Numbered from the stretch's first letter, positions 29,511-40,037 are shown. The stretch is DNA of 64,000 bases from Treponema sp. (GCA_017617145.1 JAFZWX010000200.1:10846-74845); one strand, 5' to 3'. Notes: a model not told the origin generated them from the letters alone. A program made the numbers and translations.

Positions 29511-32357
29511 TCACTTATCCTTACCTCCCAAATCCTGCAGGAATTGTCCAGTGTAACTTTTTTTACAAAGAGCTACTTCTTCAGGCGTTCCGCTTGTTAC
29601 AAGTGTACCGCCCTTGTCACCGCCTTCTGGGCCAAGGTCAATTATATAATCGCACTGCTTTATTACATCAAGGTTGTGTTCAATCATTACAACAGTGTTG
29701 CCGTTATCTACAAGCCGCTGGATAACTGCCATAAGCTGCTTTACATCTGCAAAGTGTAAGCCTGTTGTTGGTTCGTCAAGGATGTAAAGAGTTTTGCTTG
29801 TTGCAGGGCGTGCAAGTTCGTTTGCAAGTTTTACACGCTGTGCCTCGCCGCCACTTAGTGTAAGGGCATTCTGTCCAAGCTGAATGTAGCCAAGACCGAC
29901 AGACTGCAGTGTTGCAATTTTTCTATATATATGAGGAATACTCTGGAAAAAGTCGCAGGCTTCGTCAATGCTCATGTTGAGTACGTCGTTTATTGATTTT
30001 CCTTTGTATTCTACTTCAAGAGTTTCACGGTTAAAGCGTTTTCCACCACAGACTTCACACTGAATGTATACGTCGGGAAGGAAGTTCATTTCAATTACAA
30101 TTTCACCGGCACCCTGACAGTTTTCGCAGCGGCCGCCTTTTACGTTAAAGCTGAATCGGCCTTTCTGGTAACCGCGGGCTTTCGACTCCGGCAAGCTTGC
30201 AAACAGGTCACGGATTGCGTCAAAAACTCCTACATAAGTTGCAGGGTTACTTCGCGGGCTGCGGCCAATCGGTGACTGATCAATATTTATTACCTTATCT
30301 ACGCCTTCAATTCCTTCTACGCTGTCGCATTCACCTACATCGTAATTTGTGCGCATAATTTTGTTGCTAACTGCAGGGTAAAGAATGTCGCTCATGAGGG
30401 TTGACTTACCGCTGCCGCTTACGCCTGTGATACAGGTAAAGGTACCAAGAGGAATCTGAACACTAACGTCTTTAAGGTTGTGTTCGCGCGCTCCGTTTAT
30501 CTTAATGAATTTTCCGTTTCCAGGGCGGCGATGCTCTGGCAAATCCATGCGCAGAGTGCCTGCTAAGTACTGGCCTGTAAGGCTTTCTTTTACTTTTGCA
30601 ACTTCATCCGGAGTGCCAGCTGCTACAACCTTACCGCCGTTTATACCGGCTCCTGGTCCTAAGTCTATAAGATAATCTGCAGTGCGCAGGGTTTGTTCAT
30701 CGTGTTCTACAACAATTACTGTATTTCCGTTGTCGCGAAGATTGAGCAAGGTATCTATGAGGCGCTGGTTATCACGTTGGTGTAAGCCTATACTTGGCTC
30801 ATCCAGAATGTACATAACACCGCAAAGTGCTGAACCAATCTGAGTTGCAAGTCTTATTCGCTGAGCCTCACCACCACTTAAAGTTTCGGCAGCGCGTTCC
30901 ATTGTAAGATATTCAAGACCAACATCACGAAGGAAGCGCAGACGTGCACGGATTTCTTTAAGAATCTGAACCGCAATCTGTTCTTCACTTTCAGAAAGTT
31001 TAAGGTTATCAAAAAAAGCAATTGAGTCTGCAACCGAAAGCTTACATAGCTCATAAATATTTTTACCGTTTACAGTAACTCCAAGTGCTTCGGGGCGCAG
31101 GCGCATTCCATGGCAGGCAGAGCATTCGTGAATTGCCATGAACTTTTCTTCTATATTTGTGCGCATTGCCTCGCTCCAGGCTTCGCGGTGACGGCGTGTC
31201 ATTTCCTTTACAACACCAATCCACGGGCGGTTATATTCAGAATAACCTTCTCCACTCTGCTTCTGGTAAATCCAGTGAAGTTTTTTTGTGTCAGAGCCGT
31301 TCCACATAAAATCAAACTGTTCGGGGGTCAGCTGGTCAATCGGGGTATCCAGGGTAAAACCTGCGGCGTCTGCAACTGCTGTAAAAATACTTCTGTTCCA
31401 TTCAGAAGTTGGTGTAAAAAATGGAAGACCACCTTCGTTAAAGCTGAGCGACTTATCAGGAAGGATTTTATCAAAGTCCCATTCCATCTTTTCGCCAAGA
31501 CCTGTACATTCCGGGCAGGCACCAAAAGGATTGTTGAATGAGAAAAGGCGTGGTTGCAAATCCGGAATAGAAATACCGCAGTCAGGACATGCATTCTTCT
31601 GGCTGAAGAAAACCTCGGTGATTTTGTCGTCATCCGGCTCCTGCTTAGTTACAATAACAATTCCGTTTGCATTTTTAAGCGCAATTTCAATAGAGTCTGC
31701 AAGACGCGAACGTACATCATCAGATTTTTTAATTCGGTCAACTACAATTTCAATAGTATGCTTTTTCTGTTTATCAAGCTTAATTGAATCTTCAAGCTCA
31801 GCCATAACACCGTCAATTCGCGCACGAACAAAGCCCGATTTTTTAGCATCTTCAATTATCTTAGTATGCTCACCCTTTTTTCCACGGATAACCGGAGCAA
31901 GCACCTGCATTTTAGTTCCGTCGGGCCAGGCCATTACAGTATCAATAATCTGGTCAACAGACTGCTCCCGAATTTCACGCCCGCACTGAGGACAATGAGG
32001 ATGACCTATTCGCGCAAAAAGCAGACGGTAAAAGTCATAAATCTCGGTAATAGTACCAACAGTAGAACGAGGATTTTTATTAGTAGATTTCTGTTCAATA
32101 GAAATAGCAGGAGAAAGCCCTTCAATAAGGTCAACATCGGGTTTGTCCATGCGTCCCAAAAACTGGCGGGCATAGCTTGAAAGGCTTTCCATATAGCGGC
32201 GCTGTCCTTCCGCAAAAAGCGTATCAAACGCCAGCGAAGATTTTCCCGACCCGCTCAAGCCCGAAATTACAACAAGCTTATTCCTAGGTAAAGTAACATC
32301 TATATTTTTAAGGTTATGCTCGCGAGCTCCACGGATAACAATCTTTTCTTCTGCCAT
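29511..32357 (-). CDS. uvrA: Excinuclease ABC subunit A
   Basis: The damage-sensing ATPase of nucleotide excision repair, 948 aa. There are two ABC modules: Walker A GLSGSGKSS (33-41) and GVSGSGKST (near 655), and signatures TLSGGEAQRIRLATQ and TLSGGEAQRVKLANE. Zinc-binding pairs are visible at CPQC (near 123), CPDC with CPEC, and CENC with CEVC. Length is normal. It starts two bases after the stop of the GH8 gene, so the two are probably on one transcript. Its ribosome-binding site is weak. Confidence 0.98.
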   Translation of the reverse strand: MAEEKIVIRGAREHNLKNIDVTLPRNKLVVISGLSGSGKSSLAFDTLFAEGQRRYMESLSSYARQFLGRMDKPDVDLIEGLSPAISIEQKSTNKNPRSTVGTITEIYDFYRLLFARIGHPHCPQCGREIREQSVDQIIDTVMAWPDGTKMQVLAPVIRGKKGEHTKIIEDAKKSGFVRARIDGVMAELEDSIKLDKQKKHTIEIVVDRIKKSDDVRSRLADSIEIALKNANGIVIVTKQEPDDDKITEVFFSQKNACPDCGISIPDLQPRLFSFNNPFGACPECTGLGEKMEWDFDKILPDKSLSFNEGGLPFFTPTSEWNRSIFTAVADAAGFTLDTPIDQLTPEQFDFMWNGSDTKKLHWIYQKQSGEGYSEYNRPWIGVVKEMTRRHREAWSEAMRTNIEEKFMAIHECSACHGMRLRPEALGVTVNGKNIYELCKLSVADSIAFFDNLKLSESEEQIAVQILKEIRARLRFLRDVGLEYLTMERAAETLSGGEAQRIRLATQIGSALCGVMYILDEPSIGLHQRDNQRLIDTLLNLRDNGNTVIVVEHDEQTLRTADYLIDLGPGAGINGGKVVAAGTPDEVAKVKESLTGQYLAGTLRMDLPEHRRPGNGKFIKINGAREHNLKDVSVQIPLGTFTCITGVSGSGKSTLMSDILYPAVSNKIMRTNYDVGECDSVEGIEGVDKVINIDQSPIGRSPRSNPATYVGVFDAIRDLFASLPESKARGYQKGRFSFNVKGGRCENCQGAGEIVIEMNFLPDVYIQCEVCGGKRFNRETLEVEYKGKSINDVLNMSIDEACDFFQSIPHIYRKIATLQSVGLGYIQLGQNALTLSGGEAQRVKLANELARPATSKTLYILDEPTTGLHFADVKQLMAVIQRLVDNGNTVVMIEHNLDVIKQCDYIIDLGPEGGDKGGTLVTSGTPEEVALCKKSYTGQFLQDLGGKDK

Positions 32358-32359
32358 AA

Positions 32360-33481
32360 TTAATCTATTATAGCGTATTTCCCACTTAAAGCAAACATGG
32401 CAAACATATAAAGACAGTTATCGTAATAGCGGCGTTCACCCATGCGTAATGGTGTTTCCCAGAAGCGTCTTACAATTTTTTCTGCGGCGGCTGAGGCGGC
32501 TTGTGAACAGGCCATAGTCGTCTGGGCAAGTGTTGCAAGTAAGCCAACGGGATGCAATGCCTTTTCTTCAGTTCCATCTGGCAGGAGTACAGGTGTTCCA
32601 TCCAGGTGATATTTTTTGTAGTCAGCAGGATCAATCTCTGCAAAGAAAGTAACAAGATTATCTGCAATCTTTTCAAACTCTGGTGTGTGACCATGCCACA
32701 AAGAATCCAAACCAATGTTTGCACCAGTTCTATATGCGTCGCTGTAAAAGTCGCCATGCTCTGGCGGTGGGCCAAAAGGATTTGGTGTTCCGTCAAAGTT
32801 TCCGTATTCGGGGTTCATACCAGTAACCGGGTGACACGCCTTTGCAAGATACTCGCGGCTGGCATTCTCTGCTCGCTTCCAGAAAGCCCGGTCTTCTTCA
32901 TCTGCCCACATGGCAAAATAATGATAAAAATGCATAAGATGATATGAAGGATCTGTAAAAGGACAGGCAGGCACAAAAAGAACATATGCATTATCTGCAT
33001 TCCACATCGGGAACTTATGATGTACGCATGTATGCAAAATGCGTCTGGCCCACATGGTGTAGTTATAAATACTTTCACCCTCTGCATCACCCCACTTGCG
33101 GCCTGCCAGAAAGAGTGCCATTGCAAAGAACTCTTCTCCGTCTGGTGCCGGGCCCCAGGCATTCTTTTTACCGTCAGGGCCAACAGACCAGGCAAAATAT
33201 CCTGCCATCGGGCCTTCGCGCATATACATAAAATCCATGGAAAACTTCCACATGCGGTCAAAAATGTCCTTGCGGTCCATAAGTACACTCATAAGCATGC
33301 CGTAAGACATACCTTCGGTGCGGGCATCGCAGTTTCCTGTATCCATAAAGTAACCTGTGTCGCCGATTCCTTCAAAATAAAAGCGGCTCCACGGTCTTTC
33401 AAAAATCTCTGTAAAAGTGTCTGCTACACGCTTGTCAATTTCTTTCTGAGTGTAGCCATATTTCAAAAATGTGTTTTCCAT
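32360..33481 (-). CDS. Glycoside hydrolase family 8, exo-oligoxylanase-like
   Basis: A 373-residue enzyme without a signal peptide, so cytosolic. It resembles the reducing-end xylose-releasing exo-oligoxylanases (Rex, EC 3.2.1.156). The GH8 catalytic acid is probably Glu56 in DARTEGMSYGMLM, and the candidate base Asp lies in FYSDAYRTGANIGLD. The fold-defining YFAWSVGPDGKKNAWGPAPDGEEFFAMAL is also present. It would trim xylo-oligosaccharides taken up by the cell. Its neighbours are uvrA downstream and an ABC transporter gene upstream (62 bases); neither explains it. Substrate is inferred from the family. Confidence 0.88.
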   Translation of the reverse strand: MENTFLKYGYTQKEIDKRVADTFTEIFERPWSRFYFEGIGDTGYFMDTGNCDARTEGMSYGMLMSVLMDRKDIFDRMWKFSMDFMYMREGPMAGYFAWSVGPDGKKNAWGPAPDGEEFFAMALFLAGRKWGDAEGESIYNYTMWARRILHTCVHHKFPMWNADNAYVLFVPACPFTDPSYHLMHFYHYFAMWADEEDRAFWKRAENASREYLAKACHPVTGMNPEYGNFDGTPNPFGPPPEHGDFYSDAYRTGANIGLDSLWHGHTPEFEKIADNLVTFFAEIDPADYKKYHLDGTPVLLPDGTEEKALHPVGLLATLAQTTMACSQAASAAAEKIVRRFWETPLRMGERRYYDNCLYMFAMFALSGKYAIID

Positions 33482-33543
33482 AAGATTATTGTGACATAAA
33501 AAGAGGCATTTGACTATTACAAAACTGTAAACTTATTGAATAA

Positions 33544-34311
33544 TTATTTTGAAGTGGCAGCTGTAGAAGAAAACCTTGAAAGAAACAACTTTGTGCGTTC
33601 CTGTTTTGGATTTTCTATAACTTCGCCGGCATTGCCTTCTTCTACAATCACACCGCCATCCATAAAAATAATGTGGGTAGAAATGTCGCGGGCAAAGGCC
33701 ATTTCGTGAGTTACTACAACCATTGTCATTTTTTCGGCGGCAAGCTCTTTTATAACTGCAAGAATCTCGCCGGTAAGTTCAGGGTCTAGAGCACTTGTAG
33801 GTTCATCAAAAAGCAGAACCTGCGGTTTAAGTGCAAGCGCCCGCGCAATAGAAACACGCTGCTGCTGACCACCGCTAAGCTGGCATGGGTAAGAATCGGC
33901 TTTATCGGCAAGCCCCATTCGCTCAAGCAAAGTTCTGGCAGTCTGTTCGGCTTCTTCCTTTGATTTTTTAAGCACCTTAAGTTGGGGCTGCATAACATTC
34001 TGCAAAACTGAATAATGCGGAAAAAGATTGAAATTCTGAAAAACAAGTCCGCTCTGAAGGATTATATTATGGCGCTGCTCTTTGCTACAGTAAGCCCCGC
34101 CCTGTACCAGAGTCTGACCACAAATTGTAATTGTTCCGTCAGTAACATCTTCAAGCTGTGAAATGCATCGAAGAATTGTAGACTTTCCCGAACCACTTGG
34201 ACCGATTATACTAAGCACCTGCCCCTTTTCAACAGTAAAAGAAATATCTTTTATAACATCAAGAGTACCAAATGATTTTTTTAAGTTTTTAACACTGATT
34301 ATTTCTTCCAT
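33544..34311 (-). CDS. Polar amino acid ABC transporter ATPase
   Basis: A 255-residue GlnQ/HisP-type subunit. Walker A is GPSGSGKST (37-45), the signature is [15 protein letters not shown], and Walker B is [14 protein letters not shown], followed by [10 protein letters not shown]. It powers uptake with the permease at 34327 and the binding protein at 35044. The substrate cannot be named from sequence. Confidence 0.94.
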   Translation of the reverse strand: MEEIISVKNLKKSFGTLDVIKDISFTVEKGQVLSIIGPSGSGKSTILRCISQLEDVTDGTITICGQTLVQGGAYCSKEQRHNIILQSGLVFQNFNLFPHYSVLQNVMQPQLKVLKKSKEEAEQTARTLLERMGLADKADSYPCQLSGGQQQRVSIARALALKPQVLLFDEPTSALDPELTGEILAVIKELAAEKMTMVVVTHEMAFARDISTHIIFMDGGVIVEEGNAGEVIENPKQERTKLFLSRFSSTAATSK

Positions 34312-34326
34312 AAAATCATCCGTACG

Positions 34327-35007
34327 CTAGTTATAATATCCAAGTTTCTTTTCAATCTGCTGAAATACAACAGAAACAAACCAGTTCATAAAGAAATAAA
34401 AAACTCCGGCAATGAACAAAGGCCAGAACGAAAACAATGCACCCTGTCTTTCCTTTGCAATCATCAACAACTCAGCAACACCAATTACCGAAACAAGTGC
34501 TGTGTCTTTTACAAGAGTAATTACTTCGTTTCCCATTGCAGGAACAATTCGTTTGATTACCTGAGGCAATATAATAGTAAAAAAGGTCTGACCACGAGTG
34601 TAGCCTAGAACCTTACATGCTTCATACTGCCCCTTTGGAATGGATTCAATTCCACCACGATAGATTTCTGCAAAGTATGCTGCATAGTTAATGCTCAAAG
34701 CAATAATTGCAGCCGCAAAACGATTCCAGCGGAAAGTTACATCATAACCAATATCATTAAGCCAGCGTATAAAAAGCCCTGGTCCAAAATAAACAACAAG
34801 CAGCTGAAGCATTAAAGGTGTACCTCTTATTACCAGAAGAAAAACATTTGTAATAAACGATAAAACTTTGTTTTTTGACATTCGTCCCATTGTAATTGGC
34901 ATTGCAAGAGGAATTGCAAAAAGCAGAGTCAAAAAGAATACTTCAAGTGATACACAGGAACCCTTGAGCATCACTAAAATCATTTTTACATATCGTTCAG
35001 AAATCAA
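34327..35007 (-). CDS. Polar amino acid ABC transporter permease
   Basis: A 226-residue inner-membrane protein of the HisM/GlnP type. About five membrane segments are visible, and the EAA loop reads YEACKVLGYTRGQTFFTIILPQVIKR near residue 140. The start is uncertain. I prefer the TTG at 35007, which has GGGGTG four bases upstream; a GTG at 35025 would add six residues but lacks a ribosome-binding site. It lies between the binding protein and ATPase genes in one operon. Confidence 0.9.
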   Translation of the reverse strand: MISERYVKMILVMLKGSCVSLEVFFLTLLFAIPLAMPITMGRMSKNKVLSFITNVFLLVIRGTPLMLQLLVVYFGPGLFIRWLNDIGYDVTFRWNRFAAAIIALSINYAAYFAEIYRGGIESIPKGQYEACKVLGYTRGQTFFTIILPQVIKRIVPAMGNEVITLVKDTALVSVIGVAELLMIAKERQGALFSFWPLFIAGVFYFFMNWFVSVVFQQIEKKLGYYN

Positions 35008-35043
35008 GGTACACCCCGACGGCACCAGAAGGCAGCCGCACTT

Positions 35044-35850
35044 CTATTTAGCAATTACAGAAATGTCTGAACCAAACCACTTGGCAGAAATCTTTGCAAC
35101 AGTTCCGTCTCCAGCCATTTCTTTAAGGATTTTTTCAACTTCGTCGCGAAGCTCAGGCTCCTTCTTTCTAAAACCAATACCATATTCTTCGTTTGCAAGA
35201 GCCTGCTTTACAATAGCAAATGGTTCGCCAGTCTGAGTAATAGAATAATTTGCAACAACGCTGTCCATTACAATACCGTCTACACCGCCAATTTTAAGGT
35301 CATTCAAAGCTGTGATATTTTCCTTGTAAGAAACTGTATCACCTAAAGAAGCTTTAAAATCTGGATTATCATCAATTGCTTCCTGTGCACTTGAACCGCT
35401 CTGGTAACCTACAATTTTACCCTTCATATCTGCAAGAGTCTTGATTCCATCCTTCTGGCGAACAACAAGTACCTGCTCGTTATCAAGGTAAGGGAATGTC
35501 ATAGACAAAGCATTTTTTCTGTCTTCTGTAATTGTAAAGCCGTTCCAGATACAGTCAATTTTACCTGTTTCAAGTTCCATTTCCTTGGCATCCCAGTCAA
35601 TTGGCTGAGCCTTAAACTGAACTCCAAGACGCTTTGCAACTTCTTTTGCAAGATCAATATCGTAACCTACAATTTCGTTATTATCATCTCTAAAGCCCAA
35701 TGGCGGGAAAGAATCATCAAGACCAAGAACAAAAACTCCGCGTGTTTTCAATGCTTCTACTGCATTAGTTGCCTTTGCGCTTTTTTTACTGCAGCCACTT
35801 AAAGCCATAACACAGGCAAGAGCTGCAACGACAAAAAAAATTTTTTTCAT
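35044..35850 (-). CDS. Amino acid-binding lipoprotein of the ABC transporter
   Basis: A 268-residue solute-binding protein (family 3). The signal ends in the lipobox ALSGC at about residues 16-20, so it is lipid-anchored. The mature part has the usual VLGLDDSFPPLGFRDDNNEIVGYDIDLAKEVAKRL opening in two segments, and the closing lobe ends AKWFGSDIS. A perfect AAGGAG precedes the ATG. It is the first gene of the transporter operon, with a good promoter at 35896-35923. Confidence 0.93.
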   Translation of the reverse strand: MKKIFFVVAALACVMALSGCSKKSAKATNAVEALKTRGVFVLGLDDSFPPLGFRDDNNEIVGYDIDLAKEVAKRLGVQFKAQPIDWDAKEMELETGKIDCIWNGFTITEDRKNALSMTFPYLDNEQVLVVRQKDGIKTLADMKGKIVGYQSGSSAQEAIDDNPDFKASLGDTVSYKENITALNDLKIGGVDGIVMDSVVANYSITQTGEPFAIVKQALANEEYGIGFRKKEPELRDEVEKILKEMAGDGTVAKISAKWFGSDISVIAK

Positions 35851-35895
35851 TTTAAATAACTCCTTTTGAACCCCTTTCGGGTTTTCTTCTATATA

Positions 35896-35923
35896 ATTAT
35901 ATTTCTTCTTACAATTTATTCAA
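35896..35923 (-). promoter_or_regulatory. Sigma-70-type promoter of the amino acid ABC operon
   Basis: Read on minus: -35 TTGAAT (35923-35918), 16-base spacer, -10 TATAAT (35901-35896). The leader of about 40 bases holds a small hairpin (AACCC GAAA GGGGTT) and AAGGAG before the ATG. It is back to back with the symporter promoter. Confidence 0.7.
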
Positions 35924-35930
35924 GTATTCA

Positions 35931-35959
35931 TTGACACAGCACGCTCATTTCTATATTAT
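35931..35959 (+). promoter_or_regulatory. Sigma-70-type promoter of the SSS symporter gene
   Basis: Consensus -35 TTGACA (35931-35936), exactly 17 bases, then -10 TATTAT (35954-35959). Transcription would begin near 35966, about 37 bases before the ATG. AAGGA lies at 35991-35995. Confidence 0.8.
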
Positions 35960-36002
35960 AAAATTACTATAAATAGAAACACTCACACAAAAGGATTTTT
36001 TT

Positions 36003-37568
36003 ATGATAATCAAAATCGCAATGCTTTTAATCTTCTTTGCCATCATGATTTTTGTTGGAGTTTATTCCCGCAAACAGGCTAAAGATGTAAACGGATTTGT
36101 TCTTGGCGGACGAAATGTTGGTCCATGGCTCACAGCCTTTGCTTACGGAACTTCTTACTTTTCTGCCGTAGTATTTATTGGTTATGCAGGCCAGTTCGGC
36201 TGGAAGTACGGAATCTCCAGTACCTGGATCGGTCTTGGAAACGCCTTCCTTGGCTCACTTCTTGCATGGGTTGTAATGGGACGCCGTACCCGCGTAATGA
36301 CACATCACCTTGATGCAAAAACAATGCCGGACTTTTTTGGTAAACGCTACCAGAGCCAGTCACTTCGCATAGCAGCAGCCGCAATTGCATTTATCTTCCT
36401 TATTCCATATACAGCATCTTTGTACAAAGGACTTTCTACTCTTTTTGGACTTGCCTTTGACATTGACTACAAATGGTGTGTAATCGGCATGGCAATTCTT
36501 ACAGCTGTATACGTAATCCTTGGCGGTTACATGGCAACAGCCATCAACGACTTTATTCAGGGAATCATCATGATTGGTGGTATCATAGCTGTAATTGCAG
36601 CAGTAATCTCAGGCCAGGGTGGCTTCTTAAGCGCACTCAACAAGCTTTCACAAATTCCTGCAGACTCAAGCATAGCCGCAGCCCCACTCAAGGGAATGAA
36701 CGGAATGTTTGCATCCTTCTTTGGACCAGACCCTCTCAACCTTCTTGGTGTAATCATCCTTACTTCGCTTGGTACCTGGGGTCTTCCACAGATGGTCGGA
36801 AAGTTCTATTCAATTAAATCGGAAAAATCAGTAAAAACCGGAACAGTAGTTTCAACAGTATTTGCAGTAATCATCGCAGGCGGTTGTTACTTCCTTGGTG
36901 GTTTTGGACGCCTGTTCGACACCCCTGCAATTCACAGTGCAAAAGGAATTGTTTACGACAGCATAGTTCCACAGATGCTTTCAACTCTCCCGGATATTTT
37001 GATTGGTATTGTAGTAGTACTCGTACTTTCTGCTTCTATGTCAACTTTGTCTTCACTTGTTTTAACATCAAGCTCAACACTTACACTCGACATGCTCAAA
37101 ATTACCTGCATGAAAAAGACCGACGAAAAGAAAACCGTTTTTGTAATGCGAATCTTTATCGTAATCTTTATTGCAGTTTCTGTAGCAATTGCTGTTAATC
37201 CAGACAAGGTTCCATACATTGCTCAGCTCATGGGTTATTCATGGGGTGCTCTTGCCGGTGCCTTCCTTGCTCCGTTCCTTTACGGACTTTTCTCAAAGAA
37301 AACTACAAAGGCTGCCGTTTGGGCTAACTTTATCTGGGGTGTTGTTCTTACAGTAGTAAACATGTTCCCGGCCCTGCGCTTTATTCAGTCACCAATTAAC
37401 TGTGGTGCCGTTGCAATGGTAGGCGGACTCATAATTGTTCCACTTGTAAGCCTCTTTACACCAAAGCTTCCTGCTTCCGATGTAGACCAGATGTTCGCCT
37501 GCTACGAAGAAAAAGTTCAGGTTACAAAGAAAATGGTTCTTGTAGAAGAAGACGATGCAGAAAAATAG
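36003..37568 (+). CDS. Sodium:solute symporter (SSS family)
   Basis: A 521-residue permease with about 13 membrane segments. The N-terminal FVLGGRNVGPWLTAFAYGTSYFSAVVFIGYAG is the family's first core helix region, and ASMSTLSSLVLTSSSTLTLDML near 345-365 matches the sodium-site helix. It resembles PutP and sugar symporters; the substrate is unknown. It is a single-gene unit with its own promoter, convergent with the chemoreceptor gene, and ends at a compound hairpin. Confidence 0.92.
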   Translation: MIIKIAMLLIFFAIMIFVGVYSRKQAKDVNGFVLGGRNVGPWLTAFAYGTSYFSAVVFIGYAGQFGWKYGISSTWIGLGNAFLGSLLAWVVMGRRTRVMTHHLDAKTMPDFFGKRYQSQSLRIAAAAIAFIFLIPYTASLYKGLSTLFGLAFDIDYKWCVIGMAILTAVYVILGGYMATAINDFIQGIIMIGGIIAVIAAVISGQGGFLSALNKLSQIPADSSIAAAPLKGMNGMFASFFGPDPLNLLGVIILTSLGTWGLPQMVGKFYSIKSEKSVKTGTVVSTVFAVIIAGGCYFLGGFGRLFDTPAIHSAKGIVYDSIVPQMLSTLPDILIGIVVVLVLSASMSTLSSLVLTSSSTLTLDMLKITCMKKTDEKKTVFVMRIFIVIFIAVSVAIAVNPDKVPYIAQLMGYSWGALAGAFLAPFLYGLFSKKTTKAAVWANFIWGVVLTVVNMFPALRFIQSPINCGAVAMVGGLIIVPLVSLFTPKLPASDVDQMFACYEEKVQVTKKMVLVEEDDAEK

Positions 37569-37597
37569 TTAATATAATGTAACCAAAAAAACAAACT

Positions 37598-37685
37598 AAA
37601 AAAACAGTGCTCGGAGTAAAAAAAGACCGGAAACAACTTCCTCTGTTGTTTCCGGGTATTTTTTATGGGAGCATACTGTTTTTTT
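37598..37685. terminator. Compound hairpin repeat, copy C
   Basis: The outer arm AAAAAAACAGT (37598-37608) pairs with ACTGTTTTTTT (37675-37685). The inner arm CCGGAAACAAC (37627-37637) pairs with 37645-37655. Read on minus it carries CTCCCAT, GAGGAAGTT and ACTCCGAG, the shared core. It sits between two converging genes (36003 symporter and 37713 receptor), where a two-way terminator is expected. Confidence 0.85.
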
Positions 37686-37712
37686 ATATTTGCTCCATTT
37701 CGTTACAATAAA

Positions 37713-39824
37713 TTATACTTTAAACTGGTCAATTTGATTTCCAATCTTTACAATGGAATCTTTTACAGTATTTGTAATGGTGCTAAGAGAAGCGCCGGTT
37801 TCATTGATTTTCTGCGCACCAGTAGCCATTTCTTCCATACTGTCTTTCATGTTACGGGTAAATTCCTGCAGAACATTTACTTCTTTAAGGATTAATTTGT
37901 TACCTTCGCTCATTTCGTTTGCGGCAACATGTACTTCAGAAGTACTATTGTTCATGCTGTAAAGTGCATCGGTAATCTGTTTAGAACCGGCCTGCTGTTC
38001 TTCCATTGCAGCTTTAATTTGAGAAATAAGCTCGTCGGTATCGGCAATCTGCTGAGAAACAGAAGAGAATTCCTTATTTGCCTCTGCCGAAGCCTGAACT
38101 ACACCCATAATTGACTCTTCAATATTCTTTAACTGTTCACCAATTGTCTTTGACTGTGTACTTGAATTTTCCGAAAGTTTTCGAATTTCATCGGCAACTA
38201 CAGCAAAACCTTTTCCTGCGTCACCGGCATGTGAAGCTTCAATTGCAGCGTTCATAGCAAGAAGGTTTGTCTGTTTTGCAATAGAAGAAATAACTGTATT
38301 TGCCTTTTGAAGCATGTCTGACTGCTGTTCAATAACCTTAATCTGTTCATCAACGGCATTCTGTTTTGCAATACCGCTTCGTGCGTTACTTTCAAGCTGA
38401 TTAAATGATTCAGCCATTTTATCAACAGAAGAGTTTACGGAATTAATATTTCCAATCATTTCTTCAACTGCTGCACTAGCCTGTGTTACACCTGCTGCCT
38501 GAGTTTCAATCATTCTTTCAAGAGATTCAATATTTGAAGCAATTTCGTTTACTGCGGCAGCTGTCTGATCAACGCTCTGTGACTGATTATTAATCTGGCC
38601 ATGCATGCTTTCAATATTTGCAATAATCTGAGTAATGGCACTGGCAGTATCTTGTGCAGAAGCAGCCATATCTTCACCGGCAACTCCAAGTTCATTCTTT
38701 GAATCTTTTACATCACTAATAATTGTCTGAAGCTTTTCGGTAAAATTATTAAAGCCCTGTACAACCTGCCCTATTTCGTTATTTGATTTTATTTCAATTC
38801 GCTGGGTAAGGTCGGCATTTCCGCTTGCAATTCCTGTAATAGAATTCTTTACAATTTTCAAAGGCTTAAGAGAGAACACAAGAACAACAGCACCAAGAAC
38901 AAGAATAATTAAAACCATTCCAAGTCCAAATACGAAGGCTGCCTGTTCAATTTTCTTTCCTAACAAATCAACAACATTTCCTGGAACCGAAAAGCCTAAA
39001 CCCCAAGGAGTTCCTTCAATTCCGGAATAAACTAAAAGGTCTTTTTTACTTCCTGTATAAGAAACAATCCAGGCATATCCCGATTCTCCATTAACCATTT
39101 TTTGCGAATATCCGGAAAGATCTTCGTGGCCTTCACCAGGATTTGTTATAAAGTTTGCACCTTCTATTGCAGCCGGATGATATATTACTGCACCATCATG
39201 GTCTACAACAAAAACCCAGACTCCATCTGGAACTTTAAAGTTTTTTATAGGCTCAATTAAATCATCAACATTAACAACACCCGCTACCATTGCAAAGGTT
39301 TTATTGTCTTTATCGTGGATTCGGCGTGTAATATGAACTACACGGTTACCTGTCGTTTTTGAAATTACCGGATTATCAACATATTTATCCTGACCGTTTA
39401 AATATACAGCCTGATAGTAATCTCGTTCTGCAATATCTGTACGGCTTCCGTTATCGTTATAAGACAAGCCACCTTCTGCGGCGAGCATTATATAATCAAA
39501 ACTGCCGCTACGAATCTCGGGATGCTCCTGAAGCCATTTTCCGGCTTTATCAAAATCACCCTCTTTCATGATATCGGCATTAACATAGGCATCAAGCTCT
39601 TTGAAATAACTGTCAATAACCTTTTCAACATTCATTTTAAGAGAAGTTGTAAGCATAACATAACTTTCAACATTGTTTTCGCGGGAATCAGATTTTGCAA
39701 GCTGCGACAAAACTGCAACCTGTATTGTAGTGATTGAAATAATTAAAAGTCCAATCATAAAAATGAGATTGAAGACAAGGCTTATTTTTCTTTTTTGTCC
39801 TTTCAGGTTCTTTAAGTTCTTCAT
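37713..39824 (-). CDS. Methyl-accepting chemotaxis protein with dCache-like sensor
   Basis: A 703-residue receptor. The first membrane segment lies near 18-37, then a periplasmic sensor (about 40-290; [42 protein letters not shown]) of the dCache_1 kind. The second segment is near 293-318, HAMP follows to about 372, and a long signalling helix runs to the end. The hairpin tip [20 protein letters not shown] near 515-535 is intact and would contact CheA/CheW. There is no C-terminal CheR-binding pentapeptide. CGGAG precedes the ATG. Confidence 0.95.
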   Translation of the reverse strand: MKNLKNLKGQKRKISLVFNLIFMIGLLIISITTIQVAVLSQLAKSDSRENNVESYVMLTTSLKMNVEKVIDSYFKELDAYVNADIMKEGDFDKAGKWLQEHPEIRSGSFDYIMLAAEGGLSYNDNGSRTDIAERDYYQAVYLNGQDKYVDNPVISKTTGNRVVHITRRIHDKDNKTFAMVAGVVNVDDLIEPIKNFKVPDGVWVFVVDHDGAVIYHPAAIEGANFITNPGEGHEDLSGYSQKMVNGESGYAWIVSYTGSKKDLLVYSGIEGTPWGLGFSVPGNVVDLLGKKIEQAAFVFGLGMVLIILVLGAVVLVFSLKPLKIVKNSITGIASGNADLTQRIEIKSNNEIGQVVQGFNNFTEKLQTIISDVKDSKNELGVAGEDMAASAQDTASAITQIIANIESMHGQINNQSQSVDQTAAAVNEIASNIESLERMIETQAAGVTQASAAVEEMIGNINSVNSSVDKMAESFNQLESNARSGIAKQNAVDEQIKVIEQQSDMLQKANTVISSIAKQTNLLAMNAAIEASHAGDAGKGFAVVADEIRKLSENSSTQSKTIGEQLKNIEESIMGVVQASAEANKEFSSVSQQIADTDELISQIKAAMEEQQAGSKQITDALYSMNNSTSEVHVAANEMSEGNKLILKEVNVLQEFTRNMKDSMEEMATGAQKINETGASLSTITNTVKDSIVKIGNQIDQFKV

Positions 39825-39903
39825 ATATATTCTCCGTACAGTAAAAGATGCAAACTCTCTAATATACTTATAGACTTATAAATGGACTTTTAAACTATAT
39901 TAT

Positions 39904-39932
39904 ATTATAACTTTAAGAATCTAAATAATCAA
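39904..39932 (-). promoter_or_regulatory. Sigma-70-type promoter of the chemoreceptor gene
   Basis: On minus: -35 TTGATT (39932-39927), 17 bases, -10 TATAAT (39909-39904), giving a leader of about 70 bases. The box is AT-rich, so chance matches are easier here. Between this and the GT8 gene (39933-40001) nothing else was recognised. Confidence 0.6.
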
Positions 39933-40001
39933 ATAGATTTTTAAATATTTCTAAACTTATTCAGCATCAATAATTTCACCATTTACCTTAAAAATCATAG
40001 A

Positions 40002-40030
40002 TTGACTAATAATTCTTTTTACTTTAAACT
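40002..40030 (+). promoter_or_regulatory. Possible promoter of the GT8-GH3 pair
   Basis: TTGACT (40002-40007), 17 bases, TAAACT (40025-40030). The expected transcription start, six to eight bases later, falls on or next to the ATG at 40038, so the mRNA may be leaderless. The -10 is weak. Confidence 0.45.
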
Positions 40031-40037
40031 TTTTTAT

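Noticed and set aside
31288..31989. Plus-strand open frame of 233 codons across uvrA.
   Set aside because: Long antisense frames are common opposite uvrA; the sense strand carries the zinc and ABC motifs.
35868..35885. Small hairpin (AACCC/GGGTT) in the amino acid ABC leader as an attenuator.
   Set aside because: Only five pairs, with no U-run after it and no leader peptide; too weak to call.
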